Below, piece by piece: positions 54,273-62,995 of a DNA stretch of 64,000 nucleotides (positions are counted from its first letter, which is position 1; every line of letters starts with the position of its first letter). Location: positions 1,421,374 to 1,485,373 of the forward strand of contig NZ_RRCM01000001.1 of assembly GCF_003862485.1 (NCBI RefSeq), read 5' to 3'. Origin of the DNA: Lachnoanaerobaculum orale. Its GTDB lineage: Bacteria; Bacillota; Clostridia; Lachnospirales; Lachnospiraceae. The translations under genes and the position numbers were made by a program. A model generated the notes under the pieces. That model did not search any database, had not been told where the DNA came from, and saw only the letters and a program-made list of their open reading frames with translations.

Positions 54273-55316
54273 TTATGATATTTTCTTATACCTTTGATGT
54301 CTGCTTCTTGGCTTACCGGGCAATGTCATCTCTACAAGGCCGAGTTCTATAGCCGGATTAAGATAGTTCTTCCTGAAGGTAGGCTTATGAGTCATACCGA
54401 GTCTGAGCATTATTTCATTTGTAGAAAGTACCTCGTCACCCATAACCTCCAAAAGCTTTCTTGTAAAAGAAGATGCAATATTTACTGTGACACTCTCATC
54501 CATACACTCTTTTTTATAAATCTTATTTATACTTTTAGGTTCATCAACCTTAATACCGTCTTTAGGCATATCCGCATTCTTTAATCTTTCATATACCGTC
54601 TCAAGTATCAACTCTACAAACTTGTTACACTCTCCCGTCTTACAGGCATCATACAATACCTCTTTGTATTCATCCCTTCTCTTTGTCAGATTATCATAAA
54701 CGCATACAAGCAAAAATATATCCTTCCACCTGCAAAGCAGCATATCAAACCAAAGCCTTGACATGATTCCGTTATATTCTTTAAACGGTTTCAAAAACTC
54801 AAGTTCAAAATATAATACGGCACTCTTTATAAGAGGGTGAAGCTTATTTCTTTTATACCACTCCAACACATCCCTTATAGCCCCCGACACGAATCTTGAC
54901 GGTATCAAATCCGTTTCAAACATAGTGCCGTCATTCTTACCGTCTTCCCTAAACTCATATGAGAGCGTATCTATAGAACCTAAAAGCATTTTATACGCAA
55001 AGAGCATATCGTTTATGGAACAGGGATTTATTTTGGCTGACATTTCATATACTTCAAAAAGATTTTTCGCAAGTGTACTTTCCTTATAATCTTTAGCAAT
55101 CTTCTCTCCTCTTATAATATCCTCTATATACTCCGGCGAAAGACTGTACTCCTCAAGCGACAGCAAAGTATTGACTTTATTTATTATGAAGCTCTTTGCA
55201 TTTACGCTTACCTTTCCCTCAAAAAGCACACTTACTCTGCCTACTTCCTCACTTATCTGTGTAAGTAAATTTATCATCTTATCGCTCAATTTAAAACTCG
55301 GACTGTATTCTCTCAA
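54273..55316 (-). CDS. Fic-fold protein with degenerate active site and winged helix
   Basis: 347 residues. The layout of the common Fic family is plain: helical N-terminus (ISEEVGRVSVLFEGKV), LHPLIKSAVLYFELEFL before the Fic loop, and a C-terminal winged helix (about 297-345, VLSTNEIMLRLGMTHKPTFR, LNPAIELGLVEMTLPGKP). The Fic motif HPFxDGNGRxGR is changed to KPFKEYNGIMSR (176-187): catalytic His is Lys, the first Gly is Tyr and the phosphate-binding Arg is Ile. AMPylation is therefore unlikely. The inhibitory (S/T)xxxE(G/N) helix also looks degenerate (LLSLEEY near 51-57). The TTG start has GGAGG 5 bases upstream. The winged helix suggests a DNA-binding role (inference). Confidence 0.85.
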   Translation of the reverse strand: MREYSPSFKLSDKMINLLTQISEEVGRVSVLFEGKVSVNAKSFIINKVNTLLSLEEYSLSPEYIEDIIRGEKIAKDYKESTLAKNLFEVYEMSAKINPCSINDMLFAYKMLLGSIDTLSYEFREDGKNDGTMFETDLIPSRFVSGAIRDVLEWYKRNKLHPLIKSAVLYFELEFLKPFKEYNGIMSRLWFDMLLCRWKDIFLLVCVYDNLTKRRDEYKEVLYDACKTGECNKFVELILETVYERLKNADMPKDGIKVDEPKSINKIYKKECMDESVTVNIASSFTRKLLEVMGDEVLSTNEIMLRLGMTHKPTFRKNYLNPAIELGLVEMTLPGKPRSRHQRYKKIS

Positions 55317-55377
55317 GGTATCCTCCTCTCTTCCAGCTCAACATCAATTACTATAATGAATATTACAGTAAAAATAA

Positions 55378-55405
55378 GAAGCTGTCGATATAATATGACA
55401 GCTTC
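55378..55405 (-). terminator. Intrinsic terminator of the P-type ATPase transcript
   Basis: A perfect 9-bp stem GAAGCTGTC/GACAGCTTC with a 10-base loop; the minus strand continues TTATTTTTACTG. It lies just after the ATPase stop at 55414. Confidence 0.85.
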
Positions 55406-55413
55406 TCATACAT

Positions 55414-57810
55414 TTACTCCGTTTTATTTTTTCTTTCCTTATTTTTTACATACAATATCTGTATATTTTCCACCAGTATGGTAAGATTTCTAAATACCGA
55501 CTCTGCTCCGAATCCGAATATAACCATCAATAAGACGCTTACTCCGGACAAATCTGTAAGTGCAAACAGCTTGCCGAAGAACAGCCCTGCAAATATAAAC
55601 CCGAAAATATTGCCTGCTATAATCATATACTTTCTTGTGTTGAAAGGCTCACTTATCTTACATAAAATCATAAAGCCTACAACCGACATTATCATAGTGG
55701 CAATAGTTCCGATACTGTCATCGGATATCTCAAATACTCTTCCGCACATCACTATCGCAAACACCGCAATGACATCAGTCAATCCTCCCGGCAATGCTTT
55801 TATGAGTACATTCTTAAGAAAATCGCCCTTAATCCTGTGCTTATTGGGTTCCAGTGCCAATAAAAATCCGGGAATACCTATAGTAAACATACTTACAAAT
55901 GAAATCTGTGCAGGCTCAAGCGGATATGTGAACATAAATACCGCCGAGAGCACGGATAAAAGCAGTGAGAATATATTCTTTACAAGAAACAGACTTGCAG
56001 AACGTTCAATATTATTGACCACTCTTCTGCCCTCATATACCAGATCAGGCATATGTGCAAAATCCGAATCCAAAAGTACAACCTGTGCGGCCTGTGCTGT
56101 TGCCTCACTTCCCGATGCCATTGCCACACTGCAATCGGCATCCTTCATAGCCAGTATATCATTGACACCGTCACCTGTCATAGCCACAGTATGCCCGCTA
56201 CTTTGTAACGCTTTTACAAGTAGCTGCTTTTGTTTTGGAGTCACACGCCCGAAAACTGTATAATTATTTGCCGCCTCCGCTATTTTCTTATCACTGTCAA
56301 GTAAAGATGCATCAATATAATGCTGTGCATTTTCTATTCCGGCCTGAACTGCAATCTGTGAAACCGTCTGCGGATTATCTCCTGAAATTACCTTTATAGC
56401 CACATCCTGACTCTTAAAGTAGTTAAATGTCTCTACAGCATTCGCTCTTATCGGATTGGCAAAAGATATAAATCCGAGAGGAAGCACATCTTTCTCGATG
56501 CCGTTTTCAATATTGTCACCTTCATACTTTGCAAAAAGCAGTACTCTGCTACCCCTCTCTGTATAAGGCAAAATATCGTTTTCATACTTTGTTATATTAC
56601 TTTTAAGAATAAATTCAGGAGCTCCAAGTACATAGCAGCCGTCATCAAAGGTGATGCTTCCGTATTTAAGCGTGGACGAAAAAGCCGATATCTTAAGAGG
56701 CACTTTCCTCCCGTATATCTTTATATTACTTGCATATAACTTTAACGCCTTCATTGTCGCATTATTATCTTTTGAAGCAAAGGCATAATCCGCCAAGAGT
56801 CTCTTCAAATCTTCCTCATGTAATGTATCATGTGTGCCTGATTTACAAAGGAAAACATCTTCCACCTTCATATCAGGTTCGGTAACGGTTCCCGTCTTGT
56901 CTACACAAAGTACATCAACTCTTGCCAAAGTCTCAATACTCTTCATATCATGTAAAAGTACCTTCTTACCTGCCAGCTTCATTGTACTTATTGCAAGTGC
57001 AACCGTAGTCAAAAGATACAGTCCTTCAGGAATCATACCTATAATCGCCGCCACTGTAGATGTCACACTCTTACTGAAGGTATCATGATTTACATAGAAG
57101 CTCTGCCAAAACAAAATAATTGCAATAGGTATTATAATAATACCTACAGTCTTTACAATAAGATTTATCTGACGTATCATCTGTGACTGTTCTTTACCGC
57201 TCATAGACTTAGCTTCTATACTGAGCCTTGAGATATATGAATCCGCTCCTACCCTCTCAAGCTTTGCATAGCACTCTCCGGATACTACAAAACTTCCGGA
57301 CATCAATGTACTGCCGGGAGTCTTTTCTATCTCATCCACCTCACCTGTCAGTAATGACTCATTCACGTGGATGCTTCCGCTTATAACTGTAGCATCCGCG
57401 CAGATTTGTTTTCCTGCCGACAATAAAACTATATCATCCTTTACAAGCTCTTGTGACAAAATATTTTGCAGTTTACCGTCTCTTAATACATCCGCATGCG
57501 GTGCATTAAGAAGGTTCATCTTCTCAAGTGTCTTCTTTGCACGCAGCTCCTGTACTATTCCTATTACAGTGTTTCCTATAATTATCGGAAGAAATGTAAG
57601 ATTTCTAAAAGATCCTACCACTATCAGCAATATTGAAATAATCAAAAATATGAGGTTGAAGTATGTGCATACATTTGATAACACAATTTCTCTTTTAGTC
57701 TTATCAGTCTTTATATCCGCCTTATTTACCTCACCTCTTTCAACCCTTGTTGCTACTTCCGCTTCACTAAGTTCCACCAAGACCGGATTATTCTCATCAA
57801 TACTATCCAT
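55414..57810 (-). CDS. Cation-transporting P-type ATPase (CtpE/YfgQ-like)
   Basis: 798 residues. Order: membrane pair, actuator domain with VNESLLTGEVDEIEK, membrane helix with the MIPEGLYLLTTVALA ion-site motif, phosphorylation site CVDKTGTVTEPDM, nucleotide domain, MTGDGVNDILAMKDADCS hinge and six C-terminal helices. No heavy-metal binding N-terminal domain and no CPC motif, so not a copper or zinc pump. The IPEGLY form (not PEGLP) fits the HAD-IC CtpE-like group linked to calcium or manganese. It is last in a transcript with the SUKH-like gene 11 bases upstream and AAGGA before ATG 57810. Confidence 0.92.
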   Translation of the reverse strand: MDSIDENNPVLVELSEAEVATRVERGEVNKADIKTDKTKREIVLSNVCTYFNLIFLIISILLIVVGSFRNLTFLPIIIGNTVIGIVQELRAKKTLEKMNLLNAPHADVLRDGKLQNILSQELVKDDIVLLSAGKQICADATVISGSIHVNESLLTGEVDEIEKTPGSTLMSGSFVVSGECYAKLERVGADSYISRLSIEAKSMSGKEQSQMIRQINLIVKTVGIIIIPIAIILFWQSFYVNHDTFSKSVTSTVAAIIGMIPEGLYLLTTVALAISTMKLAGKKVLLHDMKSIETLARVDVLCVDKTGTVTEPDMKVEDVFLCKSGTHDTLHEEDLKRLLADYAFASKDNNATMKALKLYASNIKIYGRKVPLKISAFSSTLKYGSITFDDGCYVLGAPEFILKSNITKYENDILPYTERGSRVLLFAKYEGDNIENGIEKDVLPLGFISFANPIRANAVETFNYFKSQDVAIKVISGDNPQTVSQIAVQAGIENAQHYIDASLLDSDKKIAEAANNYTVFGRVTPKQKQLLVKALQSSGHTVAMTGDGVNDILAMKDADCSVAMASGSEATAQAAQVVLLDSDFAHMPDLVYEGRRVVNNIERSASLFLVKNIFSLLLSVLSAVFMFTYPLEPAQISFVSMFTIGIPGFLLALEPNKHRIKGDFLKNVLIKALPGGLTDVIAVFAIVMCGRVFEISDDSIGTIATMIMSVVGFMILCKISEPFNTRKYMIIAGNIFGFIFAGLFFGKLFALTDLSGVSVLLMVIFGFGAESVFRNLTILVENIQILYVKNKERKNKTE

Positions 57811-57821
57811 AAAACTGTCCT

Positions 57822-58439
57822 TTATATTATTTCTTCATCTTTTATACCCATAAGCTTGCGCTCCCAATCCCCTACTATATCACAAAGTATGCCGTCACAG
57901 GTATACTCATCTTCTCCATAGTTAAATTTACATGTAAATAAAGGCTCTCTTTTGGCAGCTTTATAAAACTTCATTGCATACTCATACAAATTTTCAGGAT
58001 TAAATGTAATATCAAGTCTGTCTGCAATACTTTTTCTTATATTATCCCATTCTATACCTTTTTTCTTATAGTCTTCTCTTATATAAGATAAGTATCCGTT
58101 ACAAAACTTCTTTAATATACTCTCATTCTTATATATATACTTACAGGTAAAGTCAAAAATATTTCCGGCATGAAGCAAAAACTCCATAAGCTCTTTTATG
58201 CTGTCCGCCACTCTTCCGACACTGCCCTCACTGCTTATAAGTCCAACACTGCCGTCCTCTAAAATAACAAACTCTCCTCCGCTTCCGTCAACTGCAAACG
58301 CTTTTGCAGACATTGAATATACCTCACCGTTTTCGGACATTGCAATATCCTGATTTTGCTTATAAAAGCATATATTACACTCTCTCATCAGTACTGTATT
58401 CAAATCATCATCTTTTCTTATCATTTCAATCAATTCCAT
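57822..58439 (-). CDS. SUKH/SMI1-like cytosolic protein
   Basis: 205 residues, soluble. The central part DGSGGEFVILEDGSVGLISS followed by GRVADSIKELMEFLL reads like the core of the SMI1/KNR4 (SUKH) fold, common in immunity proteins of polymorphic toxins and in other binding proteins. A mostly helical C-terminal half (about 105-205) follows. It lies 4 bases after the membrane-protein gene and 11 before the P-type ATPase. No toxin gene is in the window, so an immunity role is only possible. Confidence 0.65.
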   Translation of the reverse strand: MELIEMIRKDDDLNTVLMRECNICFYKQNQDIAMSENGEVYSMSAKAFAVDGSGGEFVILEDGSVGLISSEGSVGRVADSIKELMEFLLHAGNIFDFTCKYIYKNESILKKFCNGYLSYIREDYKKKGIEWDNIRKSIADRLDITFNPENLYEYAMKFYKAAKREPLFTCKFNYGEDEYTCDGILCDIVGDWERKLMGIKDEEII

Positions 58440-58443
58440 AATA

Positions 58444-59190
58444 TTACAACCCTAAAGACTTTATTACCCAATATGTAAGCGCTAATATGGCCATTGTAAT
58501 ATAGCTGTATACAACTGTCAAAATAGCCAACCCCATACCTTTTTTCCAATATTTTATACTTATATACAAAACGTCTATAATATTTACTATCGGTATCATT
58601 TGCAGAAAAAAATGTATCGTCCTCATCGAGAAACTCATTCCATATTTTTTTCTTGTAATATCCAGCATACAATTCACCGCTACAGTACACGGCAATCCTA
58701 TAAAAACATATGATGCCAATATATATGGTACTACTACTACAATAAAAGCAATAAATAAAAATATCAAAATTGACGTAACCAATTGATTGTCAGATTTAAT
58801 CGTCATTGAAATCCACTCAAAAATAATATAGGACAGTATTCCTACACATCCACATATAAAGGGCGCTGTTATATACTTATATAGAAAGTATGTATTCAGG
58901 CAATAATCTATATCTTCTATCTTTGTAGCAGATAAAACACCTCGAATTTGTAATATCATAACAACAAAAATCATTATAAATAAAGCAAATACAACAACTA
59001 TCGACGATTCGCCCAACCTATTATTTTCTATAATCGAAAATACAAAACCATACAATGCCGTTCCGTATAGCAGTGCCAACAATATAATCGGCAGTCTGCT
59101 TTTTTTCACTTGAACATCACTGTTCTTACCATCCAAAATCTCTTTTACTTCAACATCATCTTTTTTCTCAAAATCCATATCTTCACTCAT
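58444..59190 (-). CDS. Polytopic membrane protein, tandem paralogue 1
   Basis: 248 residues: hydrophilic acidic start (MSEDMDFEKKDDVEVKEI, residues 1-30) then about six hydrophobic helices. Motifs shared with the two neighbours: DYCLNTYFLYKYITAPFI in the middle and HFFLQMIPIV...LYISIKYWKKG near the end. I do not recognise the family. Intact copy of the array; its N-terminal 49 codons are nearly identical to those of the pseudogene next door. The C-terminus differs from the other two (KYWKKGMGLAILTV). Confidence 0.75.
   Translation of the reverse strand: MSEDMDFEKKDDVEVKEILDGKNSDVQVKKSRLPIILLALLYGTALYGFVFSIIENNRLGESSIVVVFALFIMIFVVMILQIRGVLSATKIEDIDYCLNTYFLYKYITAPFICGCVGILSYIIFEWISMTIKSDNQLVTSILIFLFIAFIVVVVPYILASYVFIGLPCTVAVNCMLDITRKKYGMSFSMRTIHFFLQMIPIVNIIDVLYISIKYWKKGMGLAILTVVYSYITMAILALTYWVIKSLGL
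59044..59190 (-). repeat. Direct repeat A, copy 1 (N-terminal coding part)
   Basis: 147 bp coding for the first 49 residues of paralogue 1. It matches 59769-59915 without gaps, with about nine differences by eye. Recent tandem duplication or gene conversion. Confidence 0.85.
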
Positions 59191-59207
59191 ATCCCGTTCA
59201 AAATACT

Positions 59208-59365
59208 ACTACCCTACAGTGCAGGTACAATAAAATATGCGGCTATACCGACAATTAGACAAAAAGAAGTTATAACAGCAGCGACCTTACCTCTCTTCCA
59301 ATATTTTATACTTATATAAAACCCGTCTATAAGATCCAATATCGGTATCAGTTGCAAGAAAAAAT
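59208..59365 (-). repeat. Direct repeat B, copy 1 (C-terminal coding part)
   Basis: About 158 bp covering the C-terminal codons of the pseudogene and its downstream flank. It matches 59951-60108 of the 222-residue gene closely, including the CTACTACCCTACA flank. Confidence 0.8.
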
Positions 59366-59915
59366 GTATCATCTTTTTAAAAGAACTCATTCCGAATTTT
59401 TCTTTTGCAATATACAAGGCGAAATTTATGCTTATAATACATGGCAAACCTATTAAGACAGTTACTGTAAATATATAAGGTACAAGTAATAAACCAAAAG
59501 CTGCAGCAATACCTATAGGATCATCTGACGACTTAACGGTTATTAAAACCATAGATGCCACTATTCTTCCACAACTCCATATAAAGGGAGCCGTTATATA
59601 CTTATATAGAAAGTATGTATTCAGGCAATAATTTATATCTCCTATCTTTTTGGCAGATTCAATACCTCGCACCTGTAATACCATAACAACAAAAAACGTT
59701 ATAAATAAAGTAACTGCAAAGGCCATTAACAAACCTAACAATATAATGTTTGCTATAAACTAAAATATAAAACCATACAATGCCATTCCATATAGCAGTG
59801 CCAACAATATAATCGGCAGTCTGCTTTTCTTCACTTGAACATTGCTGTTCATATCATCAAAAATCTCTTTTACTTCAACATCATCTTTTTGCTCAAAATC
59901 CATATCTTCACTCAT
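59214..59915 (-). pseudogene. Tandem paralogue 2, interrupted by an in-frame amber codon
   Basis: From ATG 59915 the frame codes MSEDMDFEQKDDVEVKEIFD and on to GMALYGFIF, meets TAG at 59760-59762 (codon 52), then continues in the same frame for 181 codons to a stop at 59214. At the same place paralogue 1 has TCG (Ser), so one base change explains the stop. No frameshift. The N-terminal and middle parts match paralogue 1 and the C-terminus (KYWKRGKVAAVITSF) matches paralogue 3, so the gene is a mosaic. A TTG restart at 59741 could give a 175-residue product lacking the first helix, but it has no clear ribosome site. Confidence 0.85.
59769..59915 (-). repeat. Direct repeat A, copy 2
   Basis: Partner of 59044-59190, covering the first 49 codons of the pseudogene. 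Offset between copies is 725 bp. Confidence 0.85.
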
Positions 59916-59950
59916 ACCCGGTTCCAATTTTTATCAGTTTCAAAAACGCT

Positions 59951-60108
59951 ACTACCCTACAATGCCGGTACAATAAAATATGCGGCCATACCGACAATAA
60001 CACAAAAAGCGGTTACAACAGCTGCGACCTTACCTCTCTTCCAATATTTTATACTTATATACAAACCGTCTATAAGATCCACTATCGGAATTATTTGTAA
60101 AATAAAAT
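59951..60108 (-). repeat. Direct repeat B, copy 2
   Basis: Partner of 59208-59365, covering the C-terminal codons of the 222-residue gene. Offset between copies is 743 bp. Confidence 0.8.
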
Positions 60109-60625
60109 GCAAGATACATTTCCCTAAACTTATTTTATTTTCACTCTTAGTAAATGCCAATATACAAACAGACGCTATAAAACTTGGTATATCCGCTATA
60201 ATCGCAAATGTCCATACTATAGGTAACATTATAAATGCAAAAGCCCATAAAAAAGGTAATATAAGCAGCAGTTGAGGCATTACAAACGACATCGGAGTGA
60301 TTACGATTACTCCAAGCATAATATATAGAGATATAAATATAGCGGTCAATATAACAGGAGCCGCTGCATACTTATAAAAAAGGTAACTGTTTATACAGTA
60401 ATTTATATTTTTATTCCTTATGGCAGATATGCTTCTTATACTCTGCGTTATCACTACTATCATAAGTGCCGTAAAAAACAGTATATTTATAAGTACAATA
60501 ATTAAAACCGGAATATGAACCCGTGACTCAGCCCCCATTCGGCTAAACAAAAATACGTCAAACCCTATCCATCCATATAAAAATACAAGATAAAATATAG
60601 ATAATCCCCATGAAAACCTCTTCAT
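59957..60625 (-). CDS. Polytopic membrane protein, tandem paralogue 3
   Basis: 222 residues, about six membrane helices, without the acidic cytosolic start of the other copies (begins MKRFSWGLSIFYLVFLYGWI). Shares NYCINSYLFYKYAAAPVI and HFILQIIPIVDLIDGLYISI with them. Unrecognised family. ATG 60625 follows AGGAG. It is the first gene of the array and has a likely promoter at 60660. Confidence 0.75.
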   Translation of the reverse strand: MKRFSWGLSIFYLVFLYGWIGFDVFLFSRMGAESRVHIPVLIIVLINILFFTALMIVVITQSIRSISAIRNKNINYCINSYLFYKYAAAPVILTAIFISLYIMLGVIVITPMSFVMPQLLLILPFLWAFAFIMLPIVWTFAIIADIPSFIASVCILAFTKSENKISLGKCILHFILQIIPIVDLIDGLYISIKYWKRGKVAAVVTAFCVIVGMAAYFIVPAL

Positions 60626-60659
60626 AACCGCTCCTTTTTATATCATTTTATCTGCCAAA

Positions 60660-60668
60660 ATTATAACA
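60660..60668 (-). promoter_or_regulatory. Extended -10 promoter of the membrane-protein array
   Basis: TGTTATAAT on the minus strand (TGn plus consensus TATAAT), about 35 bases before ATG 60625. No clear -35. Confidence 0.5.
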
Positions 60669-60720
60669 CGTACCATATAAAAATACATCTTAACTTTATA
60701 CTATGATTAACTCCAATATA

Positions 60721-60748
60721 AAAGTGGGCTGAAAAATCAACCCACTTT
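60721..60748 (-). terminator. Terminator after the YhfC-like gene
   Basis: AAAGTGGG (60721-60728) pairs with CCCACTTT (60741-60748), with inner TGA/TCA pairs extending the stem; the minus strand continues TTATATT. It lies 18 bases past the gene stop. Confidence 0.7.
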
Positions 60749-60766
60749 AATACTTGACATGAAACC

Positions 60767-61552
60767 CTAATTTTCTTCTTTCCTATATATATTCCTTGCA
60801 AACAGTGCCGCCGCTACCGCTATCGCCGCCAAAACCACCTCAACTATGACTGCAGGTATATGTGTACCTGTCATAATTACAGATATCGCATCTACCAAAA
60901 AGTGTATAAGCAGCGCTGCAAAAAACAAGGATTTTTTATCCTTTACAGAAAACCAAACCAAAACTGAAAGTGATATTTGTATGATTACGGTAGATATTCT
61001 CTCCACTATACCGAGCAAATATATATAAGAGGGTGTTGTAGCCAATGTGGTGATACTTGTCTGAAGCTGTGAAAGCGCGGCCCCGGACAAACTGCCTGAA
61101 ACCGACTCAATCCTTCCGTTATTTACCATAGCAGCCAATGTCAGATTACTTATCATTGTAAATCCCAGAATAGCCGCCGCCTCAAATCCTCCATGACCTG
61201 CACCGTACATAAGTGCATTTATATCTTTATCCATGCGTTTTTTCAGCATCACTTTGAATGCAAACAGTCTGCCGCACTCTTCAAAAACAGCAGCCATCGC
61301 TCCGCCATATATCGCATACAGTACAATATTATTTTTAATATTTGCACCTATAGATGAACCCAGCACTACTTTGTGAACCGACGTTTCAAGTATCATAGAA
61401 AAAAATATAAATATAAAGCATCCTACAAAAAAAGGCGATATATCCGTCTTTTTATTCTTCCTGAAAAAAATGAACAGAACAATCGGTATCAAAAAGCCTG
61501 CAAAAGCGGCCGTTCCCATAAAAAATATACTTAAGGAAGGTACTTTACTCAT
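60767..61552 (-). CDS. YhfC-type putative intramembrane metalloprotease
   Basis: 261 residues, about seven membrane helices. Three motifs typical of YhfC/PrsW/CAAX-type proteases: AAVFEECGRLFAFK (EExxR-like), MYGAGHGGFEA, and LIHFLVDAISV. These are the likely metal ligands and catalytic Glu within the membrane. Bacillus YhfC is a distant relative; substrate unknown. Its ATG lies just before the end of the proC gap (1 base after the stop, GGAAAG as ribosome site), so it is co-transcribed with proC. Confidence 0.85.
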   Translation of the reverse strand: MSKVPSLSIFFMGTAAFAGFLIPIVLFIFFRKNKKTDISPFFVGCFIFIFFSMILETSVHKVVLGSSIGANIKNNIVLYAIYGGAMAAVFEECGRLFAFKVMLKKRMDKDINALMYGAGHGGFEAAAILGFTMISNLTLAAMVNNGRIESVSGSLSGAALSQLQTSITTLATTPSYIYLLGIVERISTVIIQISLSVLVWFSVKDKKSLFFAALLIHFLVDAISVIMTGTHIPAVIVEVVLAAIAVAAALFARNIYRKEEN

Positions 61553-61553
61553 A

Positions 61554-62360
61554 TTACTTTCCGATTTCCGTTGTCTTCTTGTATGCAGCCTCTACAGCTT
61601 CCATTATGCTGCCCTGTACTCCAGCTTTTTCAAGTACATGTAATCCCTCGATACTGATTCCGCCCGGTGCATTTATCTCATCAATAATCTGATAGAAATG
61701 CTTGTTTGTTTTTTCCAAAACCATTCCTGTAGCTATCAAATTCTCTATTACAATCTGCTTTGAATCGCTTCTTGAAAGCCCGATCTTTACACCTGCATCT
61801 ACCAAAGAAGCGGTAATAAGTGTGAGCCACTCAGGACCTGCACATCCTATAGCGGTGAAAGCGTCCAGCTGATTTTCCTGCATTTCCATAGTCTTTCCTA
61901 TAGCATCTACAATAGCTGTCACCTTCTCTTTTTTCTCATTCGGAAATTCCTTGTCAAATACAAGAGCACTGTATCCTCTTTGAGACTCTATCATTGTATT
62001 CGGCATCACTCTGGCAATATGTGTCTTTTCTCCGAACCATTTATGTAATTTGTCTATTGATATTCCTGCGAGCAAAGATACTATAATCTTCTTCTCGTCA
62101 AGATATGGCAAAATCTCCTTTGCAGCCGCTTCGCCGTCCTGAGGTCTTACCGCAAATACAATCAGGTTTGCCTTTAAAGCCAAGTCCTCCGCACTCTCAA
62201 CTATAGAGATGCCAAACTCTCTTTTAAGCTCATACTCTCTCTTTGTTACAGCCTCTTTTACATATATATTTTCAGGCAGGAAAACTCTTCTCTTTATAAG
62301 TCCCCCAATTATTCCTGCGGCCATATTTCCGCCACCAATAAATCCGATACCTTTAGACAT
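61554..62360 (-). CDS. proC: Pyrroline-5-carboxylate reductase
   Basis: 268 residues, standard. Last step of proline synthesis. N-terminal Rossmann fold IGFIGGGNMAAGIIGGL, LIVFAVRPQD, SLLAGISIDKL, HIARVMPNTM and the C-terminal signature region NAPGGISIEGLHVLEKAGVQG. ATG 62360 follows AGGAG. proB lies 14 kb away and proA is outside the window. Confidence 0.95.
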   Translation of the reverse strand: MSKGIGFIGGGNMAAGIIGGLIKRRVFLPENIYVKEAVTKREYELKREFGISIVESAEDLALKANLIVFAVRPQDGEAAAKEILPYLDEKKIIVSLLAGISIDKLHKWFGEKTHIARVMPNTMIESQRGYSALVFDKEFPNEKKEKVTAIVDAIGKTMEMQENQLDAFTAIGCAGPEWLTLITASLVDAGVKIGLSRSDSKQIVIENLIATGMVLEKTNKHFYQIIDEINAPGGISIEGLHVLEKAGVQGSIMEAVEAAYKKTTEIGK

Positions 62361-62422
62361 ACTTACTCCTTTACTTAAAATAAAATTAGTTTTGAATCAA
62401 AATATATTCAATCCAATGTCCT

Positions 62423-62431
62423 ATTATATCA
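62423..62431 (-). promoter_or_regulatory. Extended -10 promoter of proC
   Basis: TGATATAAT on the minus strand (TGn plus consensus -10). Its TGA is the stop codon of the upstream membrane-protein gene. About 63 bases before the proC ATG. No -35 of quality. Confidence 0.4.
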
Positions 62432-62986
62432 CTTTCCGAGAAAATTGCTCCCTAAAAATGGTCGAAAACTCAAATCTATCAAAAAAATTATGGCAAGTAT
62501 TAAAGAAAATACATTTATCGCTCTTTTATCTGCTTTTTTGATACAAATATTTATCAGAGGTTCAATAAAATATAGTATTATCAAACCGCCTATACCGAAC
62601 TTAACACTGCTCCAAAGCGCAATCCTTCCTTCAAAGTTACAAAAATAATTGCTGTAGTCCCAAAGCCAATCTCCGGTTAAAAACTCCATAAAATAGCTTC
62701 CGAAAAGTTCAAGTACTGTAGTGATAAGCATTGTGCTAAAAAATACCAAGATAAATGAAATATTGATCCTGCCTATTTGAATCCTTTTATCTCGCACTCT
62801 TTTAAGCAGTATAATCAGTATCAACCCTCCGAATCCGTATATCGGCAGATACGGTCCGAACAAAAATCCTCTGTTTACATAGCCTACATGAGTCTCAAAT
62901 ATACCTACCGATACCTCATATATCCATCCCAAAAAAGAGCAGGTCATAAATATAAGGAAAATATTTCTAAGTTTAGTAAAATTCAT
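62429..62986 (-). CDS. PF06541-like membrane protein (putative ABC transporter permease)
   Basis: 185 residues, five to six helices. SFLGWIYEVSVGIF near the start and NRGFLFGPYLPIYGFGGL are the hallmark blocks of the PF06541 family, common in Lachnospiraceae and labelled putative ABC permease, although no ATPase partner is evident here. It lies 9 bases after the M14 carboxypeptidase stop. Function unknown. Confidence 0.88.
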   Translation of the reverse strand: MNFTKLRNIFLIFMTCSFLGWIYEVSVGIFETHVGYVNRGFLFGPYLPIYGFGGLILIILLKRVRDKRIQIGRINISFILVFFSTMLITTVLELFGSYFMEFLTGDWLWDYSNYFCNFEGRIALWSSVKFGIGGLIILYFIEPLINICIKKADKRAINVFSLILAIIFLIDLSFRPFLGSNFLGK

Positions 62987-62995
62987 AATATAAGC

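Noticed and set aside
54062-54352. Plus-strand hydrophobic 96-residue reading frame
   Set aside because: Overlaps the Fic-like gene, lacks a ribosome site, and its hydrophobicity comes from the TT-rich repeat region read in one frame.
55478-56263. Plus-strand 261-residue frame inside the P-type ATPase
   Set aside because: Antisense to conserved helices and the hinge motif; no start signals.
58430-58690. Minus-strand 86-residue frame (MYCSGELYAGYYKK...)
   Set aside because: It is an alternative frame within paralogue 1, whose own frame is backed by repeats and motifs.
59741-59915. Frameshift in membrane paralogue 2
   Set aside because: The two halves are in the same frame; a single TAG codon, not an indel, interrupts the gene.
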